Below, piece by piece: positions 49,251 to 60,650 of a stretch of 64,000 bases of DNA (its first letter is position 1; each line of letters starts with the position of its first letter). A model generated the notes under the pieces. The model did not search any database. It saw nothing but the letters and a program-made list of their open reading frames with translations, and had not been told where the DNA came from. Both the position numbers and the translations under genes were made by a program. Where the stretch lies: contig OX485805.1 of NCBI GenBank assembly GCA_950295325.1, positions 52,662,758-52,726,757 on the forward strand, in the 5' to 3' direction. This DNA is from Polytrichum commune. Its lineage: Eukaryota > Streptophyta > Polytrichopsida > Polytrichales > Polytrichaceae.

Positions 49251-51235
49251 GGTTTGACACTAACTGATGTACTTTTAGTCCCATAAGCCTTTTGACTTCC
49301 TGGACATTAAAATCAATTTCATTACATTGAACCTAGACTAGTTAATATATTTTCAACACATAACCCAATCTCTTTTAAAGACATCATGTATTTTTAGTGT
49401 TCATCCTTAGATCCACATCAAACCATGTACTACTCAAATATGGGTGTCGAGATTATTGATGTGATAGAATTGGGCACGTCAACATTACTTAGGATCACAC
49501 AAAATTAATTGAAAATTCACAAATTTTCAAGTAATGTGGACCACACACTAAGTTACGTGATGGTCATCTTCATGTACACTTGACTACTCAAACTAGTCCG
49601 AGTGTGGTGGAATCTTTGCCGTGGTTGTGGTCCGTGAAGGACACTACTACTTTAGCAAGTTATTGGAAGTACAATATCCTTGTACAATTGTACTACGGAA
49701 GTATGATGGGGAAAAAAATCTTCATGTCGCCATGATCCTTTGAGCATAGATGTTGAGCTCTTTGTAACACCCACACGGATGTGGGCCTCTTTGTAAAACA
49801 TTGTATGTGATCAAGAAAGATGATGACTTCAAATTGAAGTTGGACTCCTCCGTTTATGGTATTTAGTGTCACTTATTGTTTGGGATTACACTATGCAATA
49901 AATTTTACTCTATAATTTAATTTTACTTTCAAAAAAGTTGAATAGGTCGTTCAACTATTATTACAATGTTATGTTTTCGTAATTAGTTACAACACTGCAT
50001 AATTTCAAAGAGTAGGTGATACTAAATACCATGAACAATGCAGTTGTTGCCAATGGTGGATGATGTGGAGCACAGTTTGACTGCATAGCTATTAATTGTG
50101 GTTGTGGGGTAGTATACATATTACATAAGTGATGTGGATTAGTCGATGTTTGGAGTGCATAATAATGCATATTGTTTAAGAATAAAGATACGTGCAAGGG
50201 TTTTCTTTCTTTGTTGCCATTGATAACTTGACATGTCAAGAATGTGCTTGTGGTCCACACAAAATTGACTAAAGGCCCGCTAAAGGTTTGTGATGTCTAC
50301 GTGCACTCATCCATTGGGAAGGTGAAGACGTAGTGAACCATTATATCGTTTGAAAACTACTACTATTTTGAGATATTTGACTTCAAAATGACATCAAAGT
50401 CTGTAAAAAAAACATTTTAGTAGAGCCCAGTTGGAAATGCATCGGCCCGTAACCATTAAATTATAGGGAAGCTTGTTTTTGCTAGCAACCCGATGGATGA
50501 GCTTACATACCATGAAGCTACAGCCCACACAATTATCATGTCACAATTTTTTCAAGAACAAATATCTATTGGAAATCTCCCATAATATTCTTTAGTAGTG
50601 GTACAATGTTCACTTCCTTATTTGGTACTTGTCAGTGCCCATCACATGGCCCTAGCTAGATCACATCTTCATTCAGCTGGGCCCTGCCCCTTCATCGCCC
50701 GGTCTTCATGCCTGCACTTGCACGGGAACTCTTCCCCGTTGGTCCCATTGGAAACCAATGTGACATGTCCAGTCAAATTCACAAATTTTCAAACTGCTGC
50801 CACTTTCATTATTCCAAAGTTAATTGATGGAAGTCCTTCACATGCCAAGGAGCTTAATGACTTAAGTGAGCCGAATGAAGATGTGATCTAGCCCAGGGTG
50901 GAATAGATGGTGATCACACTTTAAAGGAAATTAGGCTTGGATGGCAGGTGAATTTCTCCGATGCATTAAGTTAATTAGAATCAACCTAAAAATGTTCAAA
51001 CGATGCACCCATTTCACCTTTCCTCCCAAAATCTTTGCAAAGGAAAACTTGCCCTGCTGAACAGGGTAAGTCAACTCAAGAATGTTATGTTATGTTGTGC
51101 TATATTAAACTTTAACCATATTTGACGACTTAGTGTGCCGATTATGATTGTTTGTAGTCACTGGACTAATAAAATTCAAAAGCTGATGTAGGTCTCCGGG
51201 GCCCAAAGGAGGAAACAAATGTATAGCAGTGTCCT
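49251..51235. other. Gene-free DNA
   Basis: No gene recognised. About 49367-49460 is a partial copy of repeat C. Confidence 0.4.
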
Positions 51236-51478
51236 GGGAGATTTTTGAGCATAATCAGTCAAAATCCCCATATGTTTCCAAGTCCAACCAGTTACATGTT
51301 GTGATCTTTTGGTTTTTCTTTATTGGTTTAAGGTGTGTGTTCCCCAAATTCCTCGAAACCGATGGGTAATTTCCCTCCAGTGTTGAGCTTCAACCGGTTA
51401 TTCTCAAACTCACCCGGTTATTTCCAAACTCAACCAGTTCATCTATAACTTTAAGCAGTCGGTTCTCCCTGTTCATTG
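51236..51478 (+). repeat. Dispersed repeat D, copy 2
   Basis: The fullest copy starts GGGAGATTTTTGAGCA and ends GGTTCTCCCTGTTCATTG. AACCGGTT occurs around 51394 with local repeats of TCAACC-GTTATTTC. Confidence 0.7.
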
Positions 51479-51562
51479 GTGGACAAAGTGGGCCCTGGAA
51501 TTTGAGCTCATGCCAATCTGGTGAAGGGTCCGGAATTGAGATAATAGGGGTCGTCCCACCTC

Positions 51563-51930
51563 CTCGGAGAATGGAGAATGGAGAATGAGGAAAAAGAGGA
51601 GCCAATAGGATAGCTTTTCCATGGAGAAAGGTGTGACACCCCTTACATGTGGCCCATGGAGAATGGAGAATGGAGAATGGAGAATGGAGAATGGAGAATG
51701 GGAGTTACCATTGCCGCCCACATGTGGTAAGAATTTGTGTTCTATTCACACGCTCGGAGAAATCACAGAAATCAACTAAAGCCCCGCCACAACAAAAAGA
51801 AGCGACCCCATGTGAATAATAATAAAACCTTCGCACAAGAAGTTTTCTCCATTCTCCATTCTCGGAGAATGCACCCTCCACCATTCAAGGAGAGCGTGCC
51901 ACATCCCCATTCTCCATTCTCCGAGATGGG
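51563..51930. repeat. ATGGAGA minisatellite with inverted flanking copies
   Basis: Tandem GGAGAAT units lie at 51568-51590 and 51656-51702 (about seven units). The reverse complement ATTCTCC occurs at 51848-51870 and 51906-51925. CTCGGAGAATGG and CCATTCTCCGAG bracket the region as an inverted pair. GGTGTGACA-CCCCT also recurs at 51630 and 51939. Confidence 0.8.
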
Positions 51931-51989
51931 AAGAAAGAGGTGTGACAACCCCTAATATTGAAGGTGGCTTGCTCGCTGCCTCGCATTGA

Positions 51990-52487
51990 GGGCCACTTCA
52001 CACACAAGCCAAGAGCCGTGACCATGAAATTGTGAGAGCCCAAAAGAAAAGTGTCCCAAGACACCTCCAAGATCATGTAGTGTGGTCACAAACCCTCAAG
52101 TGTAGTGTGAAGTCACATGCGACCGGGCCCTCAACCAAATGCTATTTCAATGAATTTCTATTCATGTGGGGTCCTCACGTATGATAAAATAGAATAAACC
52201 AACACGGTTGTGAGCATCGTTCGGAGTGCCATGGTCTCCCAGTTTTGCGTTTGGCCGACCTCCAAGAGGTGGTTTTCACAAATAGTCCACATAATCATGA
52301 AACATGATCCATTCGATGCCATGTAGGAATCCAGGGAGACTTTGCATCCATCGTGCATTCACATACTCAAATGGTCCCTCAGACATAGTGTGAAGAGGTG
52401 AACTTGGACCGGCTCCACCGTTTCCACCAATGAGAGTGCTTAAAGGGTAGTGGTCACGGGCTCTCAGTGTCGTGTGTGAAGTGGCCC
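51990..52487. mobile_element. PIF/Harbinger-like MITE (family 1), 498 bp, complete
   Basis: The ends GGGCCACTTCACACA and inverse are flanked by a 3-bp TGA duplication (51987-51989 and 52488-52490). It is the fullest uninterrupted copy of the family and contains no transposase. Confidence 0.9.
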
Positions 52488-52557
52488 TGAGGTAGTGGGA
52501 AAGTGGACATTGTGTTATTATCTTTCACTAGGCATCCAACTCAAGCAAGACAAGTAA

Positions 52558-53083
52558 GGGCCGCTTTACACCTAGAGGCCGGGCCAATTCGTTGTGTAAG
52601 AGGCTGGAAATCCTCACTTGTGATTGGTCCAAAAGTTGAAATCGGTCCCAACCCCTTTACAGCTAGAGGCCGGGCCAATTTGGTGGTATGAATTTTTAAA
52701 TATAAAAAATGCATGGTATGACACGGCCTGAGCTCATCGAATTGGGTGCACCCAAAATGGAACGCCAATATCAAAATTCAATTATATATATATATATATA
52801 TATATATAATAAGATATGATTTCTTTAGCGAACCATATCCATTGGATTATGTGGAAATATGAACGGCTCTATGCTAGATTATGCTAGATCCATTGGATTA
52901 TGCTAGATTTTTTGAATCGGCCTAGCTTCTTGGCCCTAAGGCCTTTACATATGGGAAAATTGGCCTCTATTATAATGTTATTATAATGTGTAGTTGAGGC
53001 TGACCTCCAACCCAAAAGGGGCTGAAATTTCATGCAATCGGCCTCAAGGGGAATGGGCCCGGCCTCTAGGTGTAAAGCGGCCC
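52558..53083. mobile_element. PIF/Harbinger-like MITE (family 2), 526 bp
   Basis: Perfect 28-bp inverted ends starting GGGCCGCTTTACACCTAGAG are flanked by TAA (52555-52557 and 53084-53086). A partial third copy of the end (about 52648-52683, CCTTTACAGCTAGAGG) sits inside. A (TA)n run is at about 52782-52808. It lies 70 bp from the family 1 copy. No transposase. Confidence 0.92.
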
Positions 53084-53086
53084 TAA

Positions 53087-53960
53087 CGCGCGAATGAGTG
53101 AGCCAGACGCATTGTCGGTGTTCTCGATCATCACGCTCACATGTGTCCTAAGCTGGGGACATAGTGCTGGAAGGTTGCGGGTGTGTATATATATATATGA
53201 CTGCTTTAGAAGGGGTGCAGGTTTACAACACCTACCGAGGGAGAGGCCGAATCGACAACTACCGTAGCACCTCGAAACAAATCTTTTTTTATGTTTTGGA
53301 AAATAAGGTTCGTAGACTAAAAATATAATTTATGAAATTTCATCAGTCCTATGATTTAATTTGTTTTTTTGGTAAGGTCCAACAGTACTGGAAGTAGGTT
53401 GTTGTTCTTTTCGTTCATTCGTGGCGGCTTCTTGGCCGTAAACCTCAGTATCCACCTTAACCTTACTTAGTGTGGCTCATGTTTGTCTTTGCACAATGTA
53501 TGTGTTAGGTCTGTTATATGTATTTGCACTTTGACATGTGTGAGAAGAGTGTTGGAATTGGCACCAAAACAAACAATGGGTTGATTTTGCTTTTATCCCT
53601 ATTAGCAAGGAGGAGAGGGAGATGGATGTAGAAAGAGAGTTTGCCGTTTTGAGTGAGCAGGGCGCCGAGCCATTAACGCGTTAGCATGCAGCCTCTTATG
53701 GTGCGGTGACGTGGTTGGAGCTTAGAAGAGTCCAAAATTTCCATTAATTAGGTTTTTCCTAATATAATTTTTCACTTATTCGTTTGATTGGGTTCATAAT
53801 TTCCAATTTTTTCGGTTTTTTATTTGGGAATTATTTTTGCACGAACTAGCTATGGTGCTAAGGTACACCAAAAATGATGTTTAGTGTTATATGGTATTTT
53901 ATGTCACTGTGATGCTTCTTATGAATAAGTCCCTGGGGGGGGGGGGGGGGAGACTAGCGG
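53087..53960. other. Gene-free DNA with a G-tract
   Basis: No gene recognised. A TA-repeat tract lies near 53186-53198 and a run of about 15 G near 53936-53950. Confidence 0.45.
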
Positions 53961-53964
53961 TATT

Positions 53965-54390
53965 TTAGAAATACATTAGCGTGGTTTCAAACCAGCTAAT
54001 TCCCTAGTGTGGTGGAATGCGGTACCTTCCGTGAGATAGAGGCTAATGTCAACTTCATGATCCAATTAAAAGATAGGCTTGAGGCTCCCTTATACTACAT
54101 TCTAAATCAGTGATGAAAGTTTCTAATGGGATTATATAGGGACATTCCAACACTAGTGTGCCTCAATTTCAATTGCATTATAGGAGCATAAATGACATGA
54201 TTTATTATCTCTAGAAATACGGATAGTCAAGCATCAATCAATTCAATGTCAAGTCTATGATTCGAGGTGCGGTTAGCAACAATGATCTTGTGTTGTAGTG
54301 GCGTCAATGGTTGTTTCAAGCACAATTCACATTCATATCTAAATAAATCCTTGAGGTGGAGGTTACCTAGTTTCTTCTTTTGAGTACAAA
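53965..54390 (-). pseudogene. Retroelement coding relic, second copy of 24600-25020
   Basis: The minus strand reads HLKDLFRYECELCLKQPLTPLQ and NRTSNHRLDIE, then frameshifts and stops, with a tail resembling the end of the same protein. It is colinear with 24600-25020. Confidence 0.6.
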
Positions 54391-54554
54391 CCACAAGTTA
54401 GAAGATGCCATTTACTTGATTTTCAACATTTTCCACTTAGGCCACTAGAAGCTAAGCAAATTTCACTTGAGCCACTAGAACTTAGGCATTGTCCATTTGA
54501 ATTGAAGTACTAAAAATCCTTAAGCATAGGGTTTCTTATATCATTTGTGATATA

Positions 54555-54837
54555 CTCCCTCCGTCCCAAAATTATTGTCCGTGTTCCTAACTTTGGCAAG
54601 ATTAATGTCCGTTGACCATTAACCGAGTAATTGTAGGTATGACTCTTAAAATAGAAAACAACAACTACTCCAAAACGCCCCCCGAAGTTGAGGTGTTAAA
54701 AGACTCTTGATGATGAAAGTTTGGGGCGAAAGTATTTGACTTTGAACTTAGAATTTCTAGCCATGCAAATGAACTAGACAATCATTTTGGGACAAAAATA
54801 TCTGCGAGGTAGGACAATCATTTTGAGACGGAGAGGG
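54555..54837. mobile_element. Stowaway-like MITE, 283 bp
   Basis: CTCCCTCCGTCCCAAAAT and the inverted, diverged right end, with TA on both sides (54553-54554 and 54838-54839). These are the classic Stowaway (Tc1/mariner) terminal sequence and target. Confidence 0.92.
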
Positions 54838-55019
54838 TACCAAATGTGAGCTATACCACTCAAGTGATTGTATAGACTTGGTTGGTACCAATTTTGGTAA
54901 AGCTTACTTGTGTAACCTTGTGTGGAATACCACACTGGAATTCAAGGACACATTCCGAGCTCAAGTTGACTTGCATGCAGCTTAAGATGAGAGCTTGAAT
55001 GTCCCATGCTTCGAAAGTA

Positions 55020-55152
55020 CTCCCTCCGTCGCAAAATGATTGTCCTACCCCCCCCCCCCCCCCCGAGTTTTATGTCCCAAAATGCTTCTAGGAGAAACAT
55101 TTTGGGACATAAAACTCCGGGGAGTAGGACAAACATTTTGGGACGGAGGGAG
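55020..55152. mobile_element. Stowaway-like MITE, 133 bp, near-perfect foldback
   Basis: CTCCCTCCGTCGCAAAATG and its inverse are flanked by TA. The interior also pairs (TTTTATGTCCCAAAATG with CATTTTGGGACATAAAA), and one arm carries a run of about 16 C at 55051-55066. Confidence 0.93.
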
Positions 55153-55311
55153 TATCGATTTTCATACTTTGAAAGTATGAGCACAAACAATTGGTACTAG
55201 ATGTTTTCTTTACTCTAAATTCCACTCAAGCTAGATTGTGATGCCCACAACCTGCATAATCAATAACGATTCGAGTATGCATACTCAATATTTGACAAGA
55301 TTATGCCAATG

Positions 55312-55446
55312 TGTGCTATTAAGTATATCTTCCAGTTATATACGTCTACTTCTTCCTCTTTCTCTAGAGCTTAAATATCAGAACTTAAGCTCTGGAAAAG
55401 AGGAAGAAGTAAACGTACATAATTGGAACATATACTTAATAGCACA
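55312..55446. ncRNA. 135-nt near-perfect hairpin (MITE or miRNA-like)
   Basis: The left arm from 55312 (TGTGCTATTAAGTATAT) pairs with the right arm ending 55446 over about 62 bp, with about six mismatches or bulges and a loop near ATATCAGAA. The arms carry a TACTTCTTCCTCTTT stretch and its complement. I recognise no known miRNA family. A transcribed foldback or a MITE are both possible; the RNA label is tentative. Confidence 0.4.
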
Positions 55447-57435
55447 TATAAGTCTACTGCAATCTACTTTTAGTTAAAACACTTTGCATAATGTACTCAC
55501 TTTTTGACATTATATTAGATTGTCATGTTCATAACATATCATTCATACTAACAAATCATTTACATTGAGGATTGCAGAACATTCTACACTGAATATGATT
55601 TTTACACTTACGATTTGGAGTTACACACTTCTATATCTTCTTACTATTGATTTATTTTCTCACCAATAAAAACGTTAATGTTATGTGATGTCCAAACAAC
55701 CAATCTGACCTTTGTTAGTAAAAAATGAGATGTACATCAAACAATTATAGCATTGCATAATTCCAAATAGTAAACGACACTAAATATCATCATTAGTGTC
55801 GCATATTGACATTCACATACTAAGTTGCCAAGTTGAGGTTCGAGTTGCTGGCATTATATAATATTGTCACAGTCATAGCATATCATTCATAATAACATTT
55901 CATTCACGTCGAGGATTGCATCACATACTAACATACTGACATTCATATAAAGCATCATTCACACGTCTCTATGTATATTCACATTCAAAGTTCCAACAAA
56001 TGGCAATGGTTAAAATGTGAGCAAGTTGCCAAGTTCGAGGTCTCAAGTTTGCCACATTGAGATTGAATCACCAAAATTGGAAAGCTCAAACAGCTCACAC
56101 ATACTATTACCAACTTCCTCATCTAATCACAAGATTTGTAAAACCTAACTTCCATGATAAACACTTTTTTCAACTTCATGCCAATTTTTTGGCAACCTTT
56201 GAACCGCAAGCATTTGCAATATAAGAACAAGAAAAAAAAAAATTAACTAGAAAAATTTTAACTAGAAAATTGCAAAAAATTCAAGACCATTAGATCTTGT
56301 TGGATACAATAGTTCTAGAATTTAATATATATTTTTTGGATTTTTTGGTTTTCCTTGATGTTGGCTACTAGTAGCAATCCACCAACTAGCCAATTACTCT
56401 AAGTCGAATGCTCCAGGTCGATTGTAGTTGTCGATTTAAGGGTAGTTGCCTAATTGGTCGACTATTGAACCAACCTTCTTAAATAAATAAAAATATATAG
56501 ACCACTAGATATTGTAGCCTACAAGATCTAACGGTCCAAAAAAATTAGATTTTTTTCCCTTTGTGATCAGCTGGACCATTTATGAGAGGTTGACTACGTC
56601 AATTTATCCTTGGATAAATTGTTGTACATGGGTAAATCCGAGAACCCCCCACTAACAAGATGTCTTTATTGACTTCTTTATTGTGAATTAGTGGCATGGA
56701 GTTGCATCTATAGCAACAAAATCCAAAAAAGAAATTGTCCTCATGCTTGGATACCTACAATGTGGCTTTGTAAGAGTACTTCATTCTTTGTTTGTGTTGT
56801 CATTGAAGCATCCACTCCCCCATCTACTTGGAAAAGGAAGCGCAACTCATCTCCCACCACTGTTTTAAACAATAGTTAGAAGTCAATTGCTAGTAACAAT
56901 CAACTAGAGCAATCGACCTAAAAAACGACTAGCTCATTACTACATGGAAGCAAATTATCATGTATGTGGGCATCACGTCCCATAACGTGACGTGACGGTT
57001 AGGGGCCGTATCACGTCCATTTGTACATCCTTGGTTGTGGTCTACTATCTTTGATTCACTTTTTATGGAAAGAAAACACTAAAAAATAGCCACAATCACC
57101 ACACCCTACCTCATCAACCCCACTACTCCGCGTAGTGAACTACGCTTGGGGTGGTTGTTCATGCTCCCTTCATGCTCATGTGGCATCACTAGGGAGCTTC
57201 GTGGCCAAGGTTCAGGGAGGAAGCTAAGGAGGCAACCACCTTAAATAATCTATTCCAATGCCAACAAGGATAAGAAACACTTTCATTTCTTCTCAAGTCC
57301 AAAACCTAAACCTATTATAAATTGCATATTAGAAGACCAATTAACCACGCACCAACCACAACCACAAGGATTCATGCCACTTGACAAGTACGAGTGGAAA
57401 AAAAACATAATTGTGGTTGATTACAGTAGCTAGGT
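55447..57435. other. Gene-free A+T-rich DNA with a local duplication
   Basis: TCATA-CATATCATTCATA-TAACA followed by GAGGATTGCA occurs at about 55526 and 55868 (period about 343). No gene recognised. Confidence 0.45.
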
Positions 57436-57780
57436 CGTAAATGGTTATTTTTCTCCACCTAGCCCATACCTCCTAGGACATGAATTACATGATTAGTACA
57501 AGATGGTTACCAAACTCAAAATGAGGCCATAGCAACCACTTTCTTTATAATTCTCGGAGCTCACATGGACTTCTTTTTTATTATTCAGTGAAGATTCTTG
57601 TGCTCATTAAGTGGTCATATAGTCCCCCCCAATTACGTTGATTATTGAACCTAGCATGATGAACACATTTGAGCACGCAGTGCAATCTATCTTAAACACA
57701 TGTCTTCATGGTAACCATTCTTGGAGCCACACAAAACTACATAGCACTCAAATATAGATGTCCGATTGAGATAAGTAACC
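57436..57780 (+). repeat. Dispersed repeat C, near-complete copy
   Basis: Colinear with 48598-48945: AAATGGTTA, CTCCTAGGACAT, CGGAGCTCA, GTGCTCATTAAGTGGTC, ATGTCTTCATGGTAACC and AAGTAACC at the right. Confidence 0.7.
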
Positions 57781-59185
57781 GAATATAAGGCACGTCTACA
57801 TTATTGTGAGTCTTCCACCACCACCTTGTAGCGTAGACAACCCTTGACAACAGCTTTGAAAATTGGTGCAACACTTAAAGTAACAGAAATACTAGGTACA
57901 TTGAACAGGCTGTGTAGGATTGTTGCCAAAAATCTTTTGTTTTGGATTGCATGAGTTAGCTTTTCATACCTTGCAAGCATGAGTGGTGGAGAGAGGGCAA
58001 GTGTTTACTGGATGTTGAGCAAATTTAGATTCAGATAGATAGATAGAGGCAGTGTTCAATATTGACTCTTCAACACCTGTCAAATGCTGATTTGGCCTTC
58101 AGAAAAGTTTTTTTTTTTTTTTTTGGCAATTCAAAAAAAGGTGCTCTGCAAAGTTTCCACCAATCACAGTGAAAGCCTCTCCAAAACTTGCATGTCACAA
58201 AATACAGTGGCTGCAATTTGCAAATTAAAACCATAGTTGGACTCCAATCTTGGCACTCTAGCAAACACTTCCAAATTCCAATAACTCTTACAATTTCTGA
58301 CTTGGCAACTTCGACTCGGCATTGACCGCAACTTCGGCTTGGCTTGGCATATAGCAGAGCTATATGTGAACGTGGATTTTCCAAACAGAGTTGGGTGAAG
58401 AGTGATTGCAGAAGTCAATTGAAACTTGAAACATTGGATGCATTGATGTGAGTGTTGGATGATGATTAATAAGTTCATTATGTAGGGAATCTAAATGATC
58501 TTAGTGCATCATTTTGTTGCATGTACTTCTTCAATATAGCGAGACATCATATTATTTTCATATTCAATACAAAACGGCCAATGTCAAGTTTTTTTTTTTG
58601 TGACATGTTGCAAAAAAGTTTGAAAGTTTGAGTGAAGTGTAATTATTTTAAAGCCCTTTCACATTGAAATGCATACATGTGCACACTTCAAACTTGAACA
58701 CTAGATAGAGGTGCATATTTCCAATCATGACCCCATCGGAACCTTTAGGGTGCCATAATTTTGATCAAGTTGGGACTGAATTTCGATCGGGATAGAACCA
58801 ATAATGCCATGACACATGTCCTAGATTTGTGTGCTAAAGTGAGGAGTGAGCAGTTAAAATGAGTGGTTATGGCATATTCTAGACACTCGTAATATGTTTG
58901 GGCCAACTTTTGATTTCCAAAACTCACAATAATCTCAATTTCATGAATATAATTACCAATTTTTTTTTTATGATCCTATTGATTTCTATCTTCCTACACG
59001 GGAAAAAAATTACACCACCTCATACTTTTCTAGACTTTGCGCAAAATCTCTCAAATGATTAGTTACGGGTGCCTCTACTCTAGATAGATAGATTTGTCAT
59101 GAGTTTATGACCTCTGAAGGCTTGTGTTGTCCATGCCACAGATCATGGTGGCAAGACTCAAGAAGCAGCTTGAAATCATTGCCCG
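57781..59185. other. Gene-free DNA
   Basis: No gene recognised. Short GATA (58037-58048) and poly-T (58108-58124) tracts are present. Confidence 0.4.
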
Positions 59186-59401
59186 GGGAGATTTTTGGGC
59201 ACAATCGGTCGATATCCTGGTGCTTCCAAGGCCAACGAGTTACATGTTGACATCTTTGGATTTTCTTTATTAAATTGAGGTATATTCTATAAAGTCCTTT
59301 AAAATGTTTGGTTCTTTTCCCAAAGTCATGAATTCCAACCAGTTATTTCTCAGTCCCAAAGGCTTCACCTGTAACTAGCAGCTGGTTCTCCCCATTAATT
59401 G
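59186..59401 (+). repeat. Dispersed repeat D, copy 3
   Basis: It shares GGGAGATTTTTGGGCA, GAGTTACATGTTG, TTTTCTTTATT and GGTTCTCCCC with 51236-51478 and 22852-23030. Confidence 0.7.
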
Positions 59402-59599
59402 CTACAGATGCTTTTTCACAAATCTTGTGCATGATGATGGCAGGATCTCATGTGGGCCATCCATATGCCTTATGTCACCTTTAGGTACATGAGTCAGTCT
59501 CAGTGGCCGAGGGAGAGATATGTCATGCATGAGTATAATTTGTGAGACCAGTTCAGTCAAACTTCGGCACATTCATCAGAAATAATGTTTTTTTTATGA

Positions 59600-59990
59600 T
59601 CACATCAACATTTTGCAAGATAATACTCATGGCGAGGTGGATGCATGGCCAAAAGCATCTCAAGAGAGGCTCATCTCATACAGAATTTTGTCACAAAAGC
59701 CTTGCAGTACGTTCATCTGGCAATTAGTTTCTCCTGGATATTCAAACCTGCTTCAGGATATTAGTGTTTCTTCCGACCTTACCCACCATGTTTTAAGATG
59801 ATTAGTTGCAACATTCTGCACGAGAGTGTTGCCTAGAAGGATGCATGGTCGAAAGCATCTCAAGAGATCAGTTTGTGCACAAGTTTGTCACAGTTTTGCA
59901 ACTCATAAGTAATTAGTTGCTGCAGGGTGTTTAAACATTCTTGGAAAGGAAATTAGGGTTACCTCCTAATTTACCATGTTTTAAGGTATC
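59600..59990. repeat. Tandem duplication (2 x about 200 bp) upstream of gene 3
   Basis: ATGCATGG-C-AAAGCATCTCAAGAGA occurs at 59641 and 59841. Each copy continues with TTTGTCACA, AATTAGTT and ACCATGTTTTAAG. It lies 0.7-1 kb before the gene 3 start. Confidence 0.8.
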
Positions 59991-60244
59991 ATGCCACCTG
60001 GCAGAATAAATCAAATCAACTCCATGAAAGACCTCTGAATGTATTGCGTGGTTGCATGAGCACAGTTTCAACTGCAGTTTGCTAGAGTAAGTTAAGTGTC
60101 GAAACTACTGTGATATTTGACGTAAACTTGCCATATATGTGTTTCCAAAAGTGCGTTGTCGAGGGTGACGACAGGAAGACAAAAACCGGTGACAACATCT
60201 GCTTGATGTCATAAATCTGTTGTTTCTGAAGTTCGGATATATAT

Positions 60245-60253
60245 ATATATAAA
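60245..60253 (+). promoter_or_regulatory. Possible TATA box of gene 3
   Basis: ATATATAAAT lies at the end of a short TA run, about 400 bp before the ATG. If used, the 5' UTR would be about 370 bp. It could instead be a plain microsatellite. Confidence 0.35.
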
Positions 60254-60650
60254 TGACCTGGAAAAGACGTCGGGCTGGACTGTATCGATCCGTGCAGAGA
60301 ACGGAACTTACTCTCAGACGATGATTTTGGTGTGCAATTTAGCAGCCTCTCTCGTGTTTGGTAAAAGTCATCATGTACTACAAGTTAGCTGCAACTTTCG
60401 AATCTAGCAGATTCATAACATGGAGAGCTGAGCCGCCCTCGTGTCCTCGATCGCTTGATTAATAAAAACTGAAGATCCTTGCCAGTCTCTTGCTACGTAT
60501 AATCTTGTGACCGGATCCGAAGCCTCATCAGTCAAAAATTTCAGCTATCACTACAATCAACATTGGCTGGTTCTCTCATTTGCTATGAGCTGAAGCAAAT
60601 TGTGCTCTTTAGTCTTGATTGGTGGCAGTTTTGAAGATATTTTGGGAGCA

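Noticed and set aside
20061-53083. A CRISPR-like array or prokaryotic system among the regular repeats
   Set aside because: The regular arrays are plant tandem repeats or MITE ends; there are no spacers, and the genome is eukaryotic.
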